This document shows, piece after piece, positions 1 to 11,989 of a stretch of 64,000 nt of DNA. Position 1 is the first letter of the stretch; the number at the start of each line of letters is the position of its first letter. A program made the translations under genes and the position numbers. The notes under the pieces were generated by a model that searched no databases, had not been told where the DNA came from, and worked only from the letters and a program-made list of their open reading frames with translations. Source of the DNA: Chloranthus sessilifolius (lineage: Eukaryota; Streptophyta; Magnoliopsida; Chloranthales; Chloranthaceae); contig CM037584.1 in assembly GCA_021018995.1 (NCBI GenBank), positions 175,602,317 through 175,666,316 on the forward strand. The letters run 5' to 3'.

Positions 1-3000
1 TGTAAGCTTTGTGGAAAAAAACTGCTGGGAGGAGGTATCACACGATTAAAGGAGCATCTGGCTCATGTAAAGGGAGAGACAAGAGGGTGTCCCAGTGTAC
101 CCAGAGAGGTAAAAGAAAATATCAGAGCTAGTTTACAAGCGACAAAGGGAAAGAAAAAAGCTGAAGCCGATCGTGATAGGGAAATGTATGAGAGAATCAG
201 GAGGCCAGATCCAGAGTTTACATCAGCTGCACCTGAGGATGATGAGGATGAGCAGATAGCGAGAGCTATGAGAGAGAGTGCCAGGGAAGCACAACAGCGG
301 CGAGATCAGGAAGAAGCCGATTATCGGTTTCGGTCCAGGTTGAGGGGCCCATCCATGCCTGCTACCGGTGGTGGATCTAGTCATAGGCCACATGTTGTTG
401 ATGTTGATGAGGATGTTGAGCAGACTGTCGGGTTGCGTAGGTCAGCATCTGGGAGGGATTATAGGCCGTCTACTAGAGGCCGTACTACAGCCCCCATGGA
501 TCCATTCATGTATCGCACTGAAAGCTCCAAACAAACCAAATTGAGTGCAATCTCACTTACAAAAATGGGGAAGATACTTGAAAAATCCATTGCCAAGTTT
601 TTTATATACAACCACATTCCGAGCCAAGTAGCAGACTATCATTGCATTTCAAAAGCATGATTGATACAAGTGCAGAAGTTGGTCCAGGAGTTAAAAAGCC
701 TTCTCCATATGAGATATCGGGGCCCTTACTAACAGATGAGTACGATGGATGGGATGAGAGAGCTTTGAGGATGTATGGGATAACTAATGAGATAACTGCC
801 TATGTACAGAGCTTTGAGGATGTATGGGATGAGAGAGGTTGCACAATTATGTGCGATGGATGGACTGGTCCCACAAAGAAGAGTTTGATAAACTTTTTGG
901 TTTACAGCGATGCCGGGACAATATTTTTGAAATCAGTTGATGCTTCTAGACACGTAAAGACTGCTGACTACCTCTTTAAACTAATGGATATGGTAGTTCA
1001 TGAGGTTGGAGAGCGTGGGTTGTCTTGGTGGTACGAACAATGCGCAAAACTACAAAGCCATTGGATTAAAACTAATGGCGAAGAGCGTCACTGTCTTGGA
1101 CCCGTGTGTGCCGCATTGCGTGGATCTCATTCTTAAGGATTTAGGAAAGAGAAGCAAGGCATAGACAACTATTCACAAGGGAAGAACGACATTCCTACCG
1201 TATAACAAGGACAAGTGGTCAATTTAATGAGAGCCTTCACGAACAATGAGTTGCTCACCTGCGATTACCGTATTGCAACACGGTTCTTAGCCCTCTGAAG
1301 TTTGGCTAGATATAGGCGTGAGTTTGAAAAGCATGGTGTCGTCGGAAGAATGGAATCAACATGAAAAGAGACTAGCTTGAAGTTCTTGACACGATCTGAC
1401 CTTTGTTTTGGGCGAGATGTCGACCACGATCGTCATACTACCCCGTTGGTGCAAGTGTTGAGATTGGTTGATGGTGATGACAAACCAACGATGGGGTACG
1501 TTTATGAGTCAATAGATAAGGCAAAATTGACTATAAAAACCAAATGCCCTACAAAATATAAATGATACTGGGCGATTATCGACAAGAGGTGGGATGCACA
1601 ATTTCACCAGTACTTGCATGCAGCAGGTATAACATGTTGCACAATTATATAGTGATTTTTATTTATTTATTCATTATTTTCATATACTGATGGAATTGCT
1701 TATATTTGATGTGTAGCACACTACTTAAATCCAGCCTTCCAGTATACGCGACGCTTCGAGCTGAGCGACACTGATGAAGTGTATACCGGTTTGCTCAATG
1801 TAATCCAAAGAATGCTCCCTGAGTTGACGGACCAAGGCCAAGCCATAAGAGATGTGAGTGATCATAGTATCATACCTTATAAGTAATAAGTTAAATGTCA
1901 TGTGATATTATCATCTATTTATTGATATGTGCCTTACTGTGTTTCATCTTTATAGATTGACATGTTTCGCAAGAGACATGGGTCATTTGGGACCCCGTTG
2001 GCGCAATCCCAAATTAAACACGACAAACCCGCTGATTGGTGGATGCATTATGGAGGTGATGGTCCGATATTGAGGCGGGTAGCAATGAGGGTATTGTCGC
2101 AAACGTGTTCCTCGTCCCAATCATGAAGGAATTGGAGCACTTTCTCATTCATACTAAGACAAGGAATAGACTAACTATGGACCGATTGGAAAAGTTAGTC
2201 TACTGCCACTACAACATGCGATTAAGGGTCAGGAATATACAGAGGACCAACCGTGGTAAGCAATTACATGAAGTCTTAGATCCTCAATTATATGAAGTCT
2301 TACTTACATATTATACTAATTCATCTATCATATTCTACCTTGCAGACGGTGATTATTTTGATCTCATCCAGTTGGATTATATATTCGAGGAGGATGACCC
2401 TTTGAATGAATGGATCGAAGAGAGAGAAGAGCCAGTCTTGGATAGTGAGAGCACTGAATGGCTGGACAATGCTGAAAGAGTAGCGGAGCAGCAGGCTTCC
2501 CAACCACCGAGGCGGAAAAGAAGATTGAATCGTCATTCAGTGGTTGGATCTGATGACGAAACGCAGCCTGATAGTGATGATGGGAGTGGTGAGGATGATG
2601 GTGGAGGGCATGATGGTGGAGGGGACGTTGGCACTAGTGGTGGAGGGGAGGAAGCTGGTACCTCTGATCCTTATAGAGATATGGCGGTATGGGACGATGA
2701 CTCGACGTCATTAACACAGTTCGACACTCCTACATTTAGAATGGGAGGGGTTGAAGGAAGAGGAGCGTCGGGATCATATCAAACACCACCACCACCACCA
2801 CCACCACAAGATGATACGGATATGGGTTATATGACTTCTAGCTTCAGGAGATTCAGTTTGCAAAATACCGAAGATTCAGCAACTAGTAACCCATACTACT
2901 AGCCACAACAAACCTATTCGGTGCCATATGACTTCGTTGGTCAGATTTTTGGAGGACCGGCCTTTACGTACTACACTGAGCCTCAGTTTCAAGGGGGCAC

Positions 3001-3118
3001 ATATAATCATGGGTATCAATATGGGCAACATTATAGGCCAAGGCCGGAAAGCTCGCGCACCAATGATGACGATGATCATGAGGGCCAAGAACCACCACGA
3101 AATTCAATGTGGCTCTAA
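1..3118 (+). pseudogene. hAT transposase pseudogene (BED finger, DUF659, dimerisation region)
   Basis: Frame 1 from base 1 reads CKLCGKKLLGG..RLKEHLAHVKG, a partial BED zinc finger (C-x2-C then H-x4-5-H type), then an acidic R/E-rich linker. The DUF659 part reads GCTIMCDGWTGP near 838-870. The RNase H-like core is broken by frameshifts near 640, 1010 and 1180. Three canonical introns remain: 1627-1716, 1854-1955 and 2256-2345. The C-terminal exons carry the hAT dimerisation motif (HAAAHYLNP) and a GCEMA-poor, acidic and Gly/Pro-rich tail. That tail includes a run of seven or more prolines and a KRRLNR basic patch. An in-frame TAG at 2900 interrupts the tail, which otherwise continues to 3118. 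It moved the element by cut-and-paste when intact and is now non-functional. The minus-strand relative at 25158-28235 lacks the 2900 stop. Confidence 0.85.
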
Positions 3119-3614
3119 AGTAAGTTTTTCATGTACAATTAAATTTATTTTTATCAACATAGCTATTATTTTTGACAATATATAATTTATTTTTGTCAAC
3201 ATACATTGTAATTATCATTGCGTGTCTGCGTCGATCAAATTATGAAATATTGTTAATAAAATAGGCATGTGATCAGCTGGTCGAACATAATGTTAGAAGA
3301 TCTATTACATTAAGTCAAAAATGTGATCTTAAGACAAAAATAAGTTACAAAATAGGCATGTGACTTGGGTTAAGTTACAAAATAGGCATCTTACTTATAT
3401 ATTCATCTAAATAATGCATCAAATAAGTCAAAAATAAAAGCAAAAATAGTTGAAATAAATACAAAATAAATAAATATAATTTTTCAGATTTTTTGGGATT
3501 TTTTGGGAATTTTTTTCAAAATACCGATTTTTTGAATGTATCGGACGATACCCGGTACGTATCGTCCTGAAGGTCAAGACGATACGTACCGGAAATCCGG
3601 TATTTTGACCCTTG
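1..3614 (+). mobile_element. hAT-1: hAT DNA transposon, 3' part (5' end outside window)
   Basis: The window opens inside the BED-type zinc finger of a hAT transposase, and the transposase pseudogene runs to 3118. The non-coding 3' tail contains stem-forming sequence around GACGATACSYGGTACGTATCGTC and ends near 3614 with TATTTTGACCCTTG. The reverse complement of that end (CAAGGGTCAAAATACCGG) resembles the termini of hAT-2 at 24862 and 30201. The same tail sequence occurs in hAT-2, which supports the 3' boundary. The target duplication cannot be tested because the 5' end is outside the window. Confidence 0.8.
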
Positions 3615-5757
3615 GTGTGAAGCCAAGGGTGTGAAACCCCCAATCTATCATTTTCTAATATATCTCTTTAATTTTTATTTTCTTTCTCTGCTTGTTTTGA
3701 TCCCGTAAACCTTTAAATCCAACCATTAGCTTATCCCAAAATTCCTAAATCATAGCAATTGATTCGAACCAATCTCATAAATCCTAAACCCCATCAGAAC
3801 CATCGAATCGATTTGATTCGAACCCTAGATCTCATACAAGCAGTTACCCAACCCGATTCAAAAACCCTTAGTGGACTCATGATTCCATCATTGAACCACG
3901 AGTGGAGCCCTAATCTGGAAAAGCTAGAGTTCTACTTCTACACCGATCTACACCGCGAATCTAATGGATCTAGTGCACGGACTGGACCCTACTCGAATCG
4001 AGCACGATTCTCCAATGGAAAACTACGAAGCCCTAAGGTATTCGCCTTATTTTCAAGTTTATGACTTAATTAATTTAGTTTAATTTCGGCAATTAATTAA
4101 ATTATAGCATTCACGTAGTTTAGGGTCCTTGTCAGCATTAATAACCATCTTCATAGTTTATGTTCACATTCACGGTTCTCATTTATGATCATAATTCTCA
4201 TTTGTGTCCATATTTCTCATTCATTTTCATGGATCTTATTTGTGTTCGCAATTCTTGTTCATGTTTTAATGCAATGAATGTTGCACATTATGTCCTTCGT
4301 GTGTGTACGCATCATAACATCTTCCCCCCAAAGTTGAGTGATTCTAGTTACTCTTTGGATCCAAGCTCGTTACTTCCCCCCAAAGTTCAGATCTCTAGTC
4401 ACTCTTTGGATTCAAGCTGGTTACAACATGCAATGATTGAATGCATAGGTTCTTTTCTTGCATGCACATGATGCAAGCATAATTCTTATTCTTTTCATAA
4501 TTGTTCATTCTTGATCTTAACATATACTCTAGAAACGGATAGTCAACATAAAAGTTCATCTTCATAGCATGTTTCATGTCATAAATTTTGTCTTCATAAT
4601 CATGGATCTTTCCACTTCCATGTAATACAATATCATGACACTCATATGATGTAATCAATCATAAATGCAACATCAAAGTTTCATAATTTTTATCACTAAT
4701 TAGATTTATCATTATACATACATGTTCAACATATCCTAATTCAATTGCATGAATAACATGATAATTGCCTCAAGAGAAATAACACAAAAAATAAATATAA
4801 AGAATATAAATATTTATAATATAATCGTTATTTTCATTTAAGGTTCCGTGAATGTCTGCATAAATTATGAACTAGATGCTTAAAAAGTAAAAGTAAAGGA
4901 AAGCATGATTTTACCACCATACCTCAAAATAAAAAGCACTTTTAGAACTTCAGGCTTTCAAAATCTTTCAATCCAATAAAAAAAGGTTAAAGGTAACATC
5001 CCTTAAAAAGCCTTTTTATAAATTTTATAAATAAGTTATTTGAAAATCACCTCTAAAAGAAAAAAAAATTAAAATAATAAGGAAAAAACATTTTTAAAAT
5101 ATTCCTAGAGATTTAGAATATGCTTTAGAGAAATAACCTTTAAAACCCTCAAATGATTAAAATATCCATCTAAATCAATCAAAAAAGTATTCCAACAATT
5201 TTAGAAATCTTTTTAAAAATAACCACCTTCGCTTCTTTATGTATGTATAAAATTAGTAAGTTAAGGGTCCTAAAATCAAAGCCCAAATAAAATACCCTTT
5301 CAAAAATAAAGTCATCGACCCTCTTCAAGTATACATCATAGAGAAGAAATCCCTTAAAGAAAGTCATCTTAACAAAAACCCAAAAGAAAGCAATTATCAT
5401 GACATCAAAATCAAGAATTTAAAACCTTTAATATCCTCTTGTCCTTCTTTTCCAAAAAAAAATTAAAGAAAGCCTAAAATATCTTTCCTCGTACCTCTTT
5501 TACACAAAAAATTTTGAAAAATGCCATAGATCTTTGCTCTTTCGCCATCAATCCTCCATAAATCTTTGAGCACAATCGGTTCTTGATAATCTTGAGCTCT
5601 CGTCTTGAATCTTTTTCTCTCTTCTTGAATTTTTTTCTCTTTTCTTAGTTATATTCTCTCTTCTTGAATTTAGTAAAAGTTCAAACTTTAGGGTTCTACC
5701 CTCCTTAACTAACTAATTCTAACTCAAACTCCTAATCTAACAAGAATTAGTTAGGCT
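3615..5757. other. AT-rich intergenic stretch with one short tandem duplication
   Basis: No gene is recognised. Two adjacent copies of a 51-52-bp unit (4321-4372 and 4373-4423) begin CTTCCCCCCAAAGTT and contain ACTCTTTGGATYCAAGCT. Otherwise the region is low-complexity AT-rich sequence with only short chance ORFs. Confidence 0.6.
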
Positions 5758-6110
5758 CATAGTAACATATTTCGTTTTCAGGAATATTTTGCCAGGGGGT
5801 CATTACGGTTTTTTGGGATGAATTTTGAGAAATTTTCGAAAAAGTTTTGGGAAAATTTCGGGGAGTACAAATCTTATTTATTATTTTTATGATTTAATAT
5901 TTATAAAAATCTTATTTATTATTTTAAAATGGCTGAAATTAAAAACAAAAAAAAAAAAAACAATACATTACTTTCACTGAAATTAATGAAATTTCACCGA
6001 AAGTTTCGTTCGACCTCTATTTCGGTGAATTTTGAAGAACCTTCGAGAAATTTCAGATAAATTTCTCACTAGAGAAACTTCGAGAAATTTCGGATAAATT
6101 TGTCACTATG
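5758..6110. mobile_element. Non-autonomous hAT MITE (353 bp) with perfect 8-bp TSD
   Basis: The left end is CATAGTAACATATTTCG; the reverse complement of the right end is CATAGTGACAAATTTATCC. GTTAGGCT lies immediately outside both ends (5750-5757 and 6111-6118), a perfect 8-bp target duplication as expected of hAT elements. The interior is GAAATTTCG-rich and has no ORF. The termini match hAT-3 (16640-20273), its likely autonomous relative. Confidence 0.9.
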
Positions 6111-6650
6111 GTTAGGCTAGACTTCTTTCCTAAACACCAACATCTAGTTAGATATGTAACTTATGTAAGATTAATTAAAAATATATTTAATTAGAATAAA
6201 TTATTTATTAATGTTCTAAATCCTTACTTATGGTTTTTAAATTAATATTCTCTTTAAACATTTATTAATTCAGTAAATGCAATTAAAATAAAAGAAATTA
6301 ATTCATGTAAAACGCATTAATTAAAATAAAAAAATATTAAATGTCACAAATAAATATAAAAAATTATACCCTACCAAACAAGCCCACGATAATTATCGTA
6401 TATAGGCAATAAAAAAATCAGGTCACTACACTTGGTAACTACTATCACTGTTGTCATAATTGTGTTTTAACATAGAATTAAAGAACTAGTGCTTTTTATA
6501 GCAGTGCTGATCAGCCCTCTGTAGGACTGTTTCCATCGATCTAATACCGAGCTATTAGAGGGATTGTTGAATGTATTCCCATAAAGCAACAGAGAATTAA
6601 GGGGGTTCTTATCTCTTTAATTGTTGAAGGTTGCGATCCTCATCACAAAC
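6111..6650. other. AT-rich spacer, nothing recognised
   Basis: No coding, RNA or repeat structure could be supported here. It lies on the intron-1 side of the dynamin exon at 8756-9124 and may be intron. Confidence 0.4.
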
Positions 6651-6659
6651 TTAAAATAT

Positions 6660-8090
6660 AGTACAAACAACAAAGTAATCATATTATTTGCATCCAACTG
6701 TAAGTTCCAAATATTCAAAAATGCAAATGAGAGAAATAAACGCTAACTTAACATCCAATTCATAAATAAACAACAATCACTACGGCATACAAATTCTTGG
6801 ATCAAAGTGTCAATTTCATAGCAGTCCAGAATCATCGCTCTTCTTCCTACTCCAGCTTTAAAATACAATAATTATTTAACATTGTAAATACGCTATAAGC
6901 ACTACATATTATTTGCATCCAAGCATAAGTTTCAAATACTCATCAATGCAAAGGAGATAAATTAACCCTATCCAAAATGCCAAACTTATATACAAATGAC
7001 AAATGGTACATCATACAAATAGCCTGCATCTAAGCATCAGCTTCATCAATGTTTGAAACAGAATAAAAAAACTGACTCGAATTGGAGTCAGGCTTGGGAA
7101 TTTGTGGATCCACTCGCTATGTTAGGTTATTTGCATCTAAGTTTTAGTTTCAAGGAAAATTCAAACAATAAACTCTAACTTGAATCCTAAATTATAAACA
7201 TAGTACAAACACCAAAATAAACAGATTATTTGCATCCAAGCATAAATTTCAAATATTCAACAATCCAAACGAGAGAAATAAACCTAAATTAAAATCCCAA
7301 ACTCCTAAACAAATCACAAACACTCCGACATGAAGATAGCGTGCATCTAAGTGTAAATTTCATAGTAATTCAGAACCATAATTCTTCTTCCTGCTCCGGT
7401 TTAATGCCCCAAAATCCTAAAATTATCTAACATTCTAAACACTCTATAAGCACTTCCGTATACCTGTTGTTTGCATCTAAGAATCACTTCCAATGAAAAT
7501 TTAAAACAATAAACCCGAAACCGAATTTCAAACTTAAAAACGTAATCCAAACACCAAAGCATACAGATTATTTGCATCCAAGCACAATTTTCAAATACTC
7601 AACAAAGCAACTGAGAGAAATAAACCCTATTATAATTTCCAAAGAATCCAAAGGGTACAGCATACAGACAGCCTGCATCTAATAGTCTAAAACAGAATAA
7701 AAAACCTAATAGGCTTTCAAAAGGCACCAATTTCATGACATTTTGATGTTACTTAGCACAAGAAGATAGGCCAGAATAATGAGTAATGAAAGGCAAAAAG
7801 ACTTAATTTTCCCTATAGAATCTGAAGGTACAAATTCAAGTCCACTTGTGTACTTACACCCTCGGCAGGCATTGTATAGAATCTTAGCAAAACTAAAACC
7901 TCTAACTAGAATTGCAATGACCTCTAAACATGCTACGAGCACTATAGTATAAAGGTCATTTGCATCTACGTGTTAATTTGAATGAAAATTAAAACAATAA
8001 ACCCTAGCCAGAATTCCAAACTTAAAAACAAAGTACAAACACCAAAGCATACAGATTATTTGCATCCAAGCATAAGTTTCACATATCATT
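6660..8090. repeat. Degenerate tandem repeat array, TTATTTGCATCYAAG units, beside dynamin exon 1
   Basis: The motif TTATTTGCATCCAAGCATAA recurs near 6686, 6909, 7122, 7226, 7467, 7568, 7958 and 8056. Each is followed by a diverged block containing GAGAGAAATAAACCCTAA or AACAATAAACCCTA and ACACCAAAGCATACAG. Units of about 100 bp are paired (7122/7226, 7467/7568, 7958/8056), giving a dimeric period of roughly 340-490 bp. A further partial unit (8628-8700) sits beyond an insertion at about 8090-8620. The array is in the position of dynamin intron 1, antisense to the + strand numbering. Confidence 0.7.
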
Positions 8091-8204
8091 CCCTACGGTT
8101 TGGTTGTACTCAGCCAATGTTTAGCCTGGGTAACCGCGAGGGGGCGTGTGCGGGCCTAGTTACGTGAGAGGACGTTTTTAGTGTCCCCTTGTCTCTTTAA
8201 CCCG

Positions 8205-8620
8205 GCTAGGGATGCAAGATTGGATCTGAAAACCAAAACCGACCGAAAAACAGGGAACCCAAACTGGACGGAAACGGAATCAAAACCCACTGGAACCGAT
8301 TCTAAGTTGGTTCGGTTTAAGTTTTGGGTGGCCGAAACCGAAAACCGATTAGATAGGATTAGAAAATTCAGAAGAAGAAAAAATAAAAAATCAAAATCAA
8401 ACAAAAAAAACGAACCGAACCAATTCGTTTCAGCTTGGTTTGGGTTCAGGCTGAACTGAACCCAACGAGTTTTTTTCAATTTCGGTTTCCAAATTTGAAT
8501 AAATAAACAAACTATTCGGTTCGGTTAACCGAATCCCTTCAGTCTGAACCGAACCAAACACCAAACTATTCGGTTCGGTTAACCAGCTGACCTAGTGAGT
8601 CGACTCAAAAGAGCCACCCC
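8205..8620. repeat. AACCGA/TTCGGTT-rich insertion inside the tandem array
   Basis: Dense GGTTCGGTT and AACCGAACC words on both strands give fold-back potential. Two near-identical blocks of TATTCGGTTCGGTTAACC (8513 and 8568) lie about 55 bp apart. It interrupts the TTATTTGCATC array, so it is probably a MITE, but no convincing target duplication was found. ORFs across it are products of the repeat. Confidence 0.5.
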
Positions 8621-8755
8621 ATTACAGAGAAATATAAATAAACCCTAACTTAAATCTCAAACTTACAAACAAATCACAAAACCCTAAAGCACACAAATAA
8701 CATGCATCTCTGTCTCATTCCCATTACACTTCAAAACAAAACCTAAAAATCTCAC

Positions 8756-9124
8756 CTGAATCTCCCTCCGAATAGCCGCGAAATCAAAGAACTTCTTCCC
8801 CGGCAAGTGCAAGAACTCCCCCCACTCGGCCTCATCACCCTCATCAACCTTCTTCCCCCAGTGAACCAGCTGCAAAACCAGCGGCCTCCGCGTACATATA
8901 TCCGAACCCCTCGGCAAGAAATCCCTGCCTACGAGCGCCTCGAGAACGCTCGATTTGCCGCTGCTCTGGCTCCCGACGACAGCGACCTGGGGTAAATCGA
9001 TCGTCGAGGAGCTGCCGAGCTGCGCAAAGATATCTTGGAGCTTGTTAACGATGGGGATCACCGCGTGGCCGAGAGGAGTCGAAGGTTGGGAGGGTTGGGG
9101 ATTGGGGGTTTGATCGTCGCCCAT
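8756..9124 (-). CDS. DRP3: First coding exon of a DRP3-type dynamin-related GTPase (partial gene)
   Basis: The 369-bp exon encodes 123 residues from the ATG at 9124 to a canonical donor (CAG|GTGAGA) in phase 0. A Ser/Pro/Gln-rich N-terminus leads into [18 protein letters not shown] and the dynamin P-loop GSQSSGKS (residues 51-58). [19 protein letters not shown] follows, with the switch-I Thr at residue 78. This N-terminal context is characteristic of plant DRP3 (ADL2-like) proteins, which constrict mitochondria and peroxisomes in fission. The G3 motif DLPG and all later exons should lie at lower coordinates, but none is seen between 8755 and 1. Either intron 1 is very long and repeat-filled, or the gene is truncated. 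The exon is undamaged. The DRP3 subfamily is inferred from the linker and start region; DRP3A and DRP3B cannot be separated. Confidence 0.85.
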
Positions 9125-9330
9125 GGTTGCAGAGATCGAGGGGGTTTGAAGCGACCGAGGTTCCTTGAAGAAGAAGAAGATGGAAAAATATATATATAAG
9201 TAATAATAAGAAGAATTTGTGGGGTTTAAGAGTATCTGTGTAGGGGGATTCTTTGGTGTTGGAGCTTGGAGATAGAGAGAGAAAGAGAGAGAGATAATAA
9301 GCAGGCTTGAGTCTGGGTATGTTAGGTGTG
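9125..9330 (-). other. Putative 5' leader of the dynamin gene
   Basis: On the minus strand the sequence before the ATG is pyrimidine-rich, with a CT-repeat tract (9271-9298), as in many plant 5' UTRs. The same frame stays open upstream to 9355 without conserved sequence. The MGDD start is preferred because DRP3 N-termini begin close before the Pro/Ser stretch. No clear TATA box is visible, and a GGGTCGGGT repeat begins only about 240 bp upstream of the ATG. Confidence 0.45.
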
Positions 9331-9370
9331 GGGTGCGCAAGGATTTCCTACGCACCGTGTCGTGTAGAGG

Positions 9371-9572
9371 TGTTCTAGTTCAGCTGCTCGACATTAGCTA
9401 GTCGGGTCGCGTCGACCCGATAAGACCCGACCTGATACTTTACCGGGTCGGGTCCCTACAACTGGCTGGTCGGGTCGGTTCAGGTACACCATCGTGCCAG
9501 GCCGAGTCGGACATATGCAGATTTCCTGCCGGGCAGCTAAAATTTTGACTCGACCCTTCCGTTGACAGCCCT
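9371..9572. repeat. GGGTCGGGT-type repeat, right-end fragment
   Basis: Rich in GGGTCGGGTC and its complement. It ends CCGTTGACAGCCCTA, the same right terminus as the copies at 9595-10015 and 36026-36231. Confidence 0.55.
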
Positions 9573-9594
9573 AACCATAGAGTTATCAATGGGT

Positions 9595-10015
9595 TAGTGC
9601 TGTCAACGGGTCGGGTTGGTTCAGGTCTGGCCAAAATTTTGGCTGCCCAATTAAAAAATGACATATACCTGATCTGATGGTGCACCCATGGGCTAGGGGA
9701 TTCAATGGGTCGGGTCAACTTAATACACGCCTCGACCGGCCTGATATTTTACCTTGTTGAGCACATAAACTTGACAGTGGAACAGTTTGGGCATGAGACA
9801 TCTTACCGGACCTTAGGGTCAGGTCGGGTCGACCAAGAGGTCAGTTATATGTAAAAAGCACGAAAAAATAGGGGGTTTTTTATCGCGCCGGGTTGGGTCA
9901 GGTTTTTAGGTGGGGTCGGGTCATGGGCATCATCCAGTCATATCGAGCATTTGCAATTTTCGTGCTGGGCAGCCAAATTGTTTATGTAACCCAACCCAAC
10001 CCGTTGACAGCCCTA
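9595..10015. mobile_element. hAT-like MITE with TAGKGCTGTCAACGGG ends
   Basis: The left end is TAGTGCTGTCAACGGGTCGG; the reverse complement of the right end is TAGGGCTGTCAACGGGTTGG. TAGGG starts are typical of Ac-type hAT termini. The interior is GGGTCGGGT/ACCCGACC-rich with no conserved ORF. I found no matching 8-bp flanks here. A related copy at 36026-36231 has better flanks. Confidence 0.55.
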
Positions 10016-10310
10016 AGGGCACATGAACCGACCTGATCCGAACTGATGTGCACCTGACCCGCTCAACTCGAATACCAGACCTTGTAGAAAATCATTTTCT
10101 TCGTGATTTTCCTACATAATATGTTGGATCGGATCGAATCGACTTGAACCAACCTAATTTTTGTCCAACCTGACCTGAAGGCCAGGCCAGATGTCTCATG
10201 CCTTACTAGATCCATGGGTAAAGGCACTATGCCCGACTCAGATAAAAATTTAGGTCGATAGTCAAAGATTAGACCGACTCAACTCGTTCACAGCTCTACA
10301 TTAAACCTTC
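10016..10310. repeat. Decayed GGGTCGGGT/ACCCGACC repeat sequence
   Basis: Contains diverged GACCTGATCCG, CCGACTCGA and TCGGATCGAATCGAC words and ends ACAGCTCTA near 10300. No boundaries can be set. Confidence 0.4.
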
Positions 10311-10598
10311 ATCTTACTATTATCAAAACGCACGAATTTCTTTTATTTCTATCAATTTTAGTCTTTCCATATTTTAGGAACAAAATATCCCTAAGCTACC
10401 TTACTACCCTCTTGTTATTTCATATATATATTCCTATATTTTATAATTTTCTATAATTAAATCAGAATTCTTTAAGTTAAACAAATAAGGAAACTTCTAA
10501 TAACTTCTCTTATTTTTTAGGAACCTTAAATTCTAATGTAAATTAAAAAAGGAAGGCCTCATAATTTCATTGGTGCTCTAAAGGATTATATTCTTAGG

Positions 10599-10995
10599 GT
10601 AGCATTATTTGTACCCATAAAACCTGTGAAAAACACACACATATAGTTGACTGCCTTGAATCAGACTATGGAGATCATTTTTCTTCCCAACTTTTCACAT
10701 AATAGATCTTGGTATCATGGTGCCCCTATCATACGGTCAGATCGTGATTCAATATGACACACTTTCCTAAAACTAATTGTGATTATGGGCGTATCTATCA
10801 GATCGTCACTTTTGGATCTGTGTCATGTGGAATAAACATGCGACCGTCTAATAGGTACGCCATGATATCAAGATCTATTGTGTGAAAAAATGGGATGAAA
10901 AACGATCTCCATTGTCTGATTCAAGGCAATCAATGATTTTTTCTTATGAAAGAAAGTGTGCTCTTCACAGAAAAAATTGGTACAAATAATGCCAC
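10599..10995. mobile_element. Fold-back MULE-type MITE
   Basis: Ends GTAGCATTATTTGTACC and (reverse complement of the right end) GTGGCATTATTTGTACC. The two arms are inverted copies of each other and share family words (ATAGATCTTG, GATCTATTGTGTG, ATCGTC). No target duplication is convincing. Confidence 0.65.
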
Positions 10996-11007
10996 AGTCA
11001 TCTTATA

Positions 11008-11392
11008 GGGTGGCACTATTTGTTGTCATTTTTCCTATGAAAAATACACGCATTTCCATAATAAAAAATCGTTGATTATCTTAAATCGGACGATGGAGAA
11101 CGTTTTTCGTCCCAATCCTCGATACAATAGATCTTGAGATCATGAGTATCTATCAGACAGACAGATCTTGATTCCACGTGGCATACATCTCCAAATGTGA
11201 CACTTGAGAACCCATTCTCATGGTACACCCATGATCACGGTCACTTTCCTTAATTTGTGCCTCATGAAATCAACATCCGACTGTTTAATAGGTGCACCAT
11301 ATTTTCAGGATCTATTGAGCAGAAGATTGACGAAAAATGACCTTCATTGTCTGACTTATATTCATTTGACTTGTGGAACCATTGTTAGTAAA
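11008..11392. mobile_element. Fold-back MULE-type MITE, second copy nearly abutting the first
   Basis: Starts GGGTGGCACTATTTG only 12 bp after the previous copy and has the same inverted-arm words (CAATAGATCTTGAGATCATG, CAGGATCTATTG). The right end is degraded. Confidence 0.6.
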
Positions 11393-11776
11393 AAATTTCA
11401 TAATTTCTCCTACATTAATTGGCTTAGATGGTATGCATTATGGAACTCCATCTAAGCCGTTTTATTTGAAAGCCCTGATATATGCAAAGCTTCACCAGCA
11501 GAGATTATTTCATCAGGCAATCAAATAACTTTTAAAACCTTCATCAAACTTTAGTAACTATGACACTTATAGGATTCATATGACATGATGTCTATCTTTT
11601 TTGGAAGAATGGGGTGTGTACGATCATCTTACATCATTAAAGTTTAATTACGATCGTACACCATTATTGTACATTGTACTTACATTTGTGAACAATTTAA
11701 TAGTCAAACAAATTAAGGACTTATGCCTATAGGCATATGTGAATCATCACATTCCAGGTGCCAAATGACTCGGAAC
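11393..11776. other. No recognised feature
   Basis: AT-rich sequence without coding or repeat structure that I can support. Confidence 0.4.
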
Positions 11777-11979
11777 CATAGTATAAAACTTGGCCGATAC
11801 TGAGACGTATTGGTGATACATATCAATTTCATCGAGAATCAATACCGATACAAGTCTCTATCGGCCAATACTGTCTCGGTATCGATTCACTAATGCAATA
11901 TCTACAACACCAGATCCATATCGACATATCAATTCAAGATGGGTTGATACCTGATACCAATACCGAGTTTAATACCTTG
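11777..11979. mobile_element. Small MITE-like element with CAWRGTATWAAAC ends
   Basis: The left end is CATAGTATAAAACTTGG; the reverse complement of the right end is CAAGGTATTAAACTCGG. The interior is full of GATAC/GTATC words (CGATACTGAGACG, CGGTATCGATT). There is no ORF and no matching flanking duplication. A related fragment lies at 39440-39560. Confidence 0.5.
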
Positions 11980-11989
11980 ACCCCATTAA

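Noticed and set aside
6686-8060. ATTTGCAT octamers as regulatory sites
   Set aside because: They recur because they are part of a tandem repeat unit; the octamer is not a known plant promoter signal in this setting.
8156-8479. ORFs on both strands across the AACCGA-rich region
   Set aside because: Repeat-derived reading frames with no family match.
9440-9718. 92-codon minus ORF
   Set aside because: Generated by GGGTCGGGT repeats; no conserved domain.
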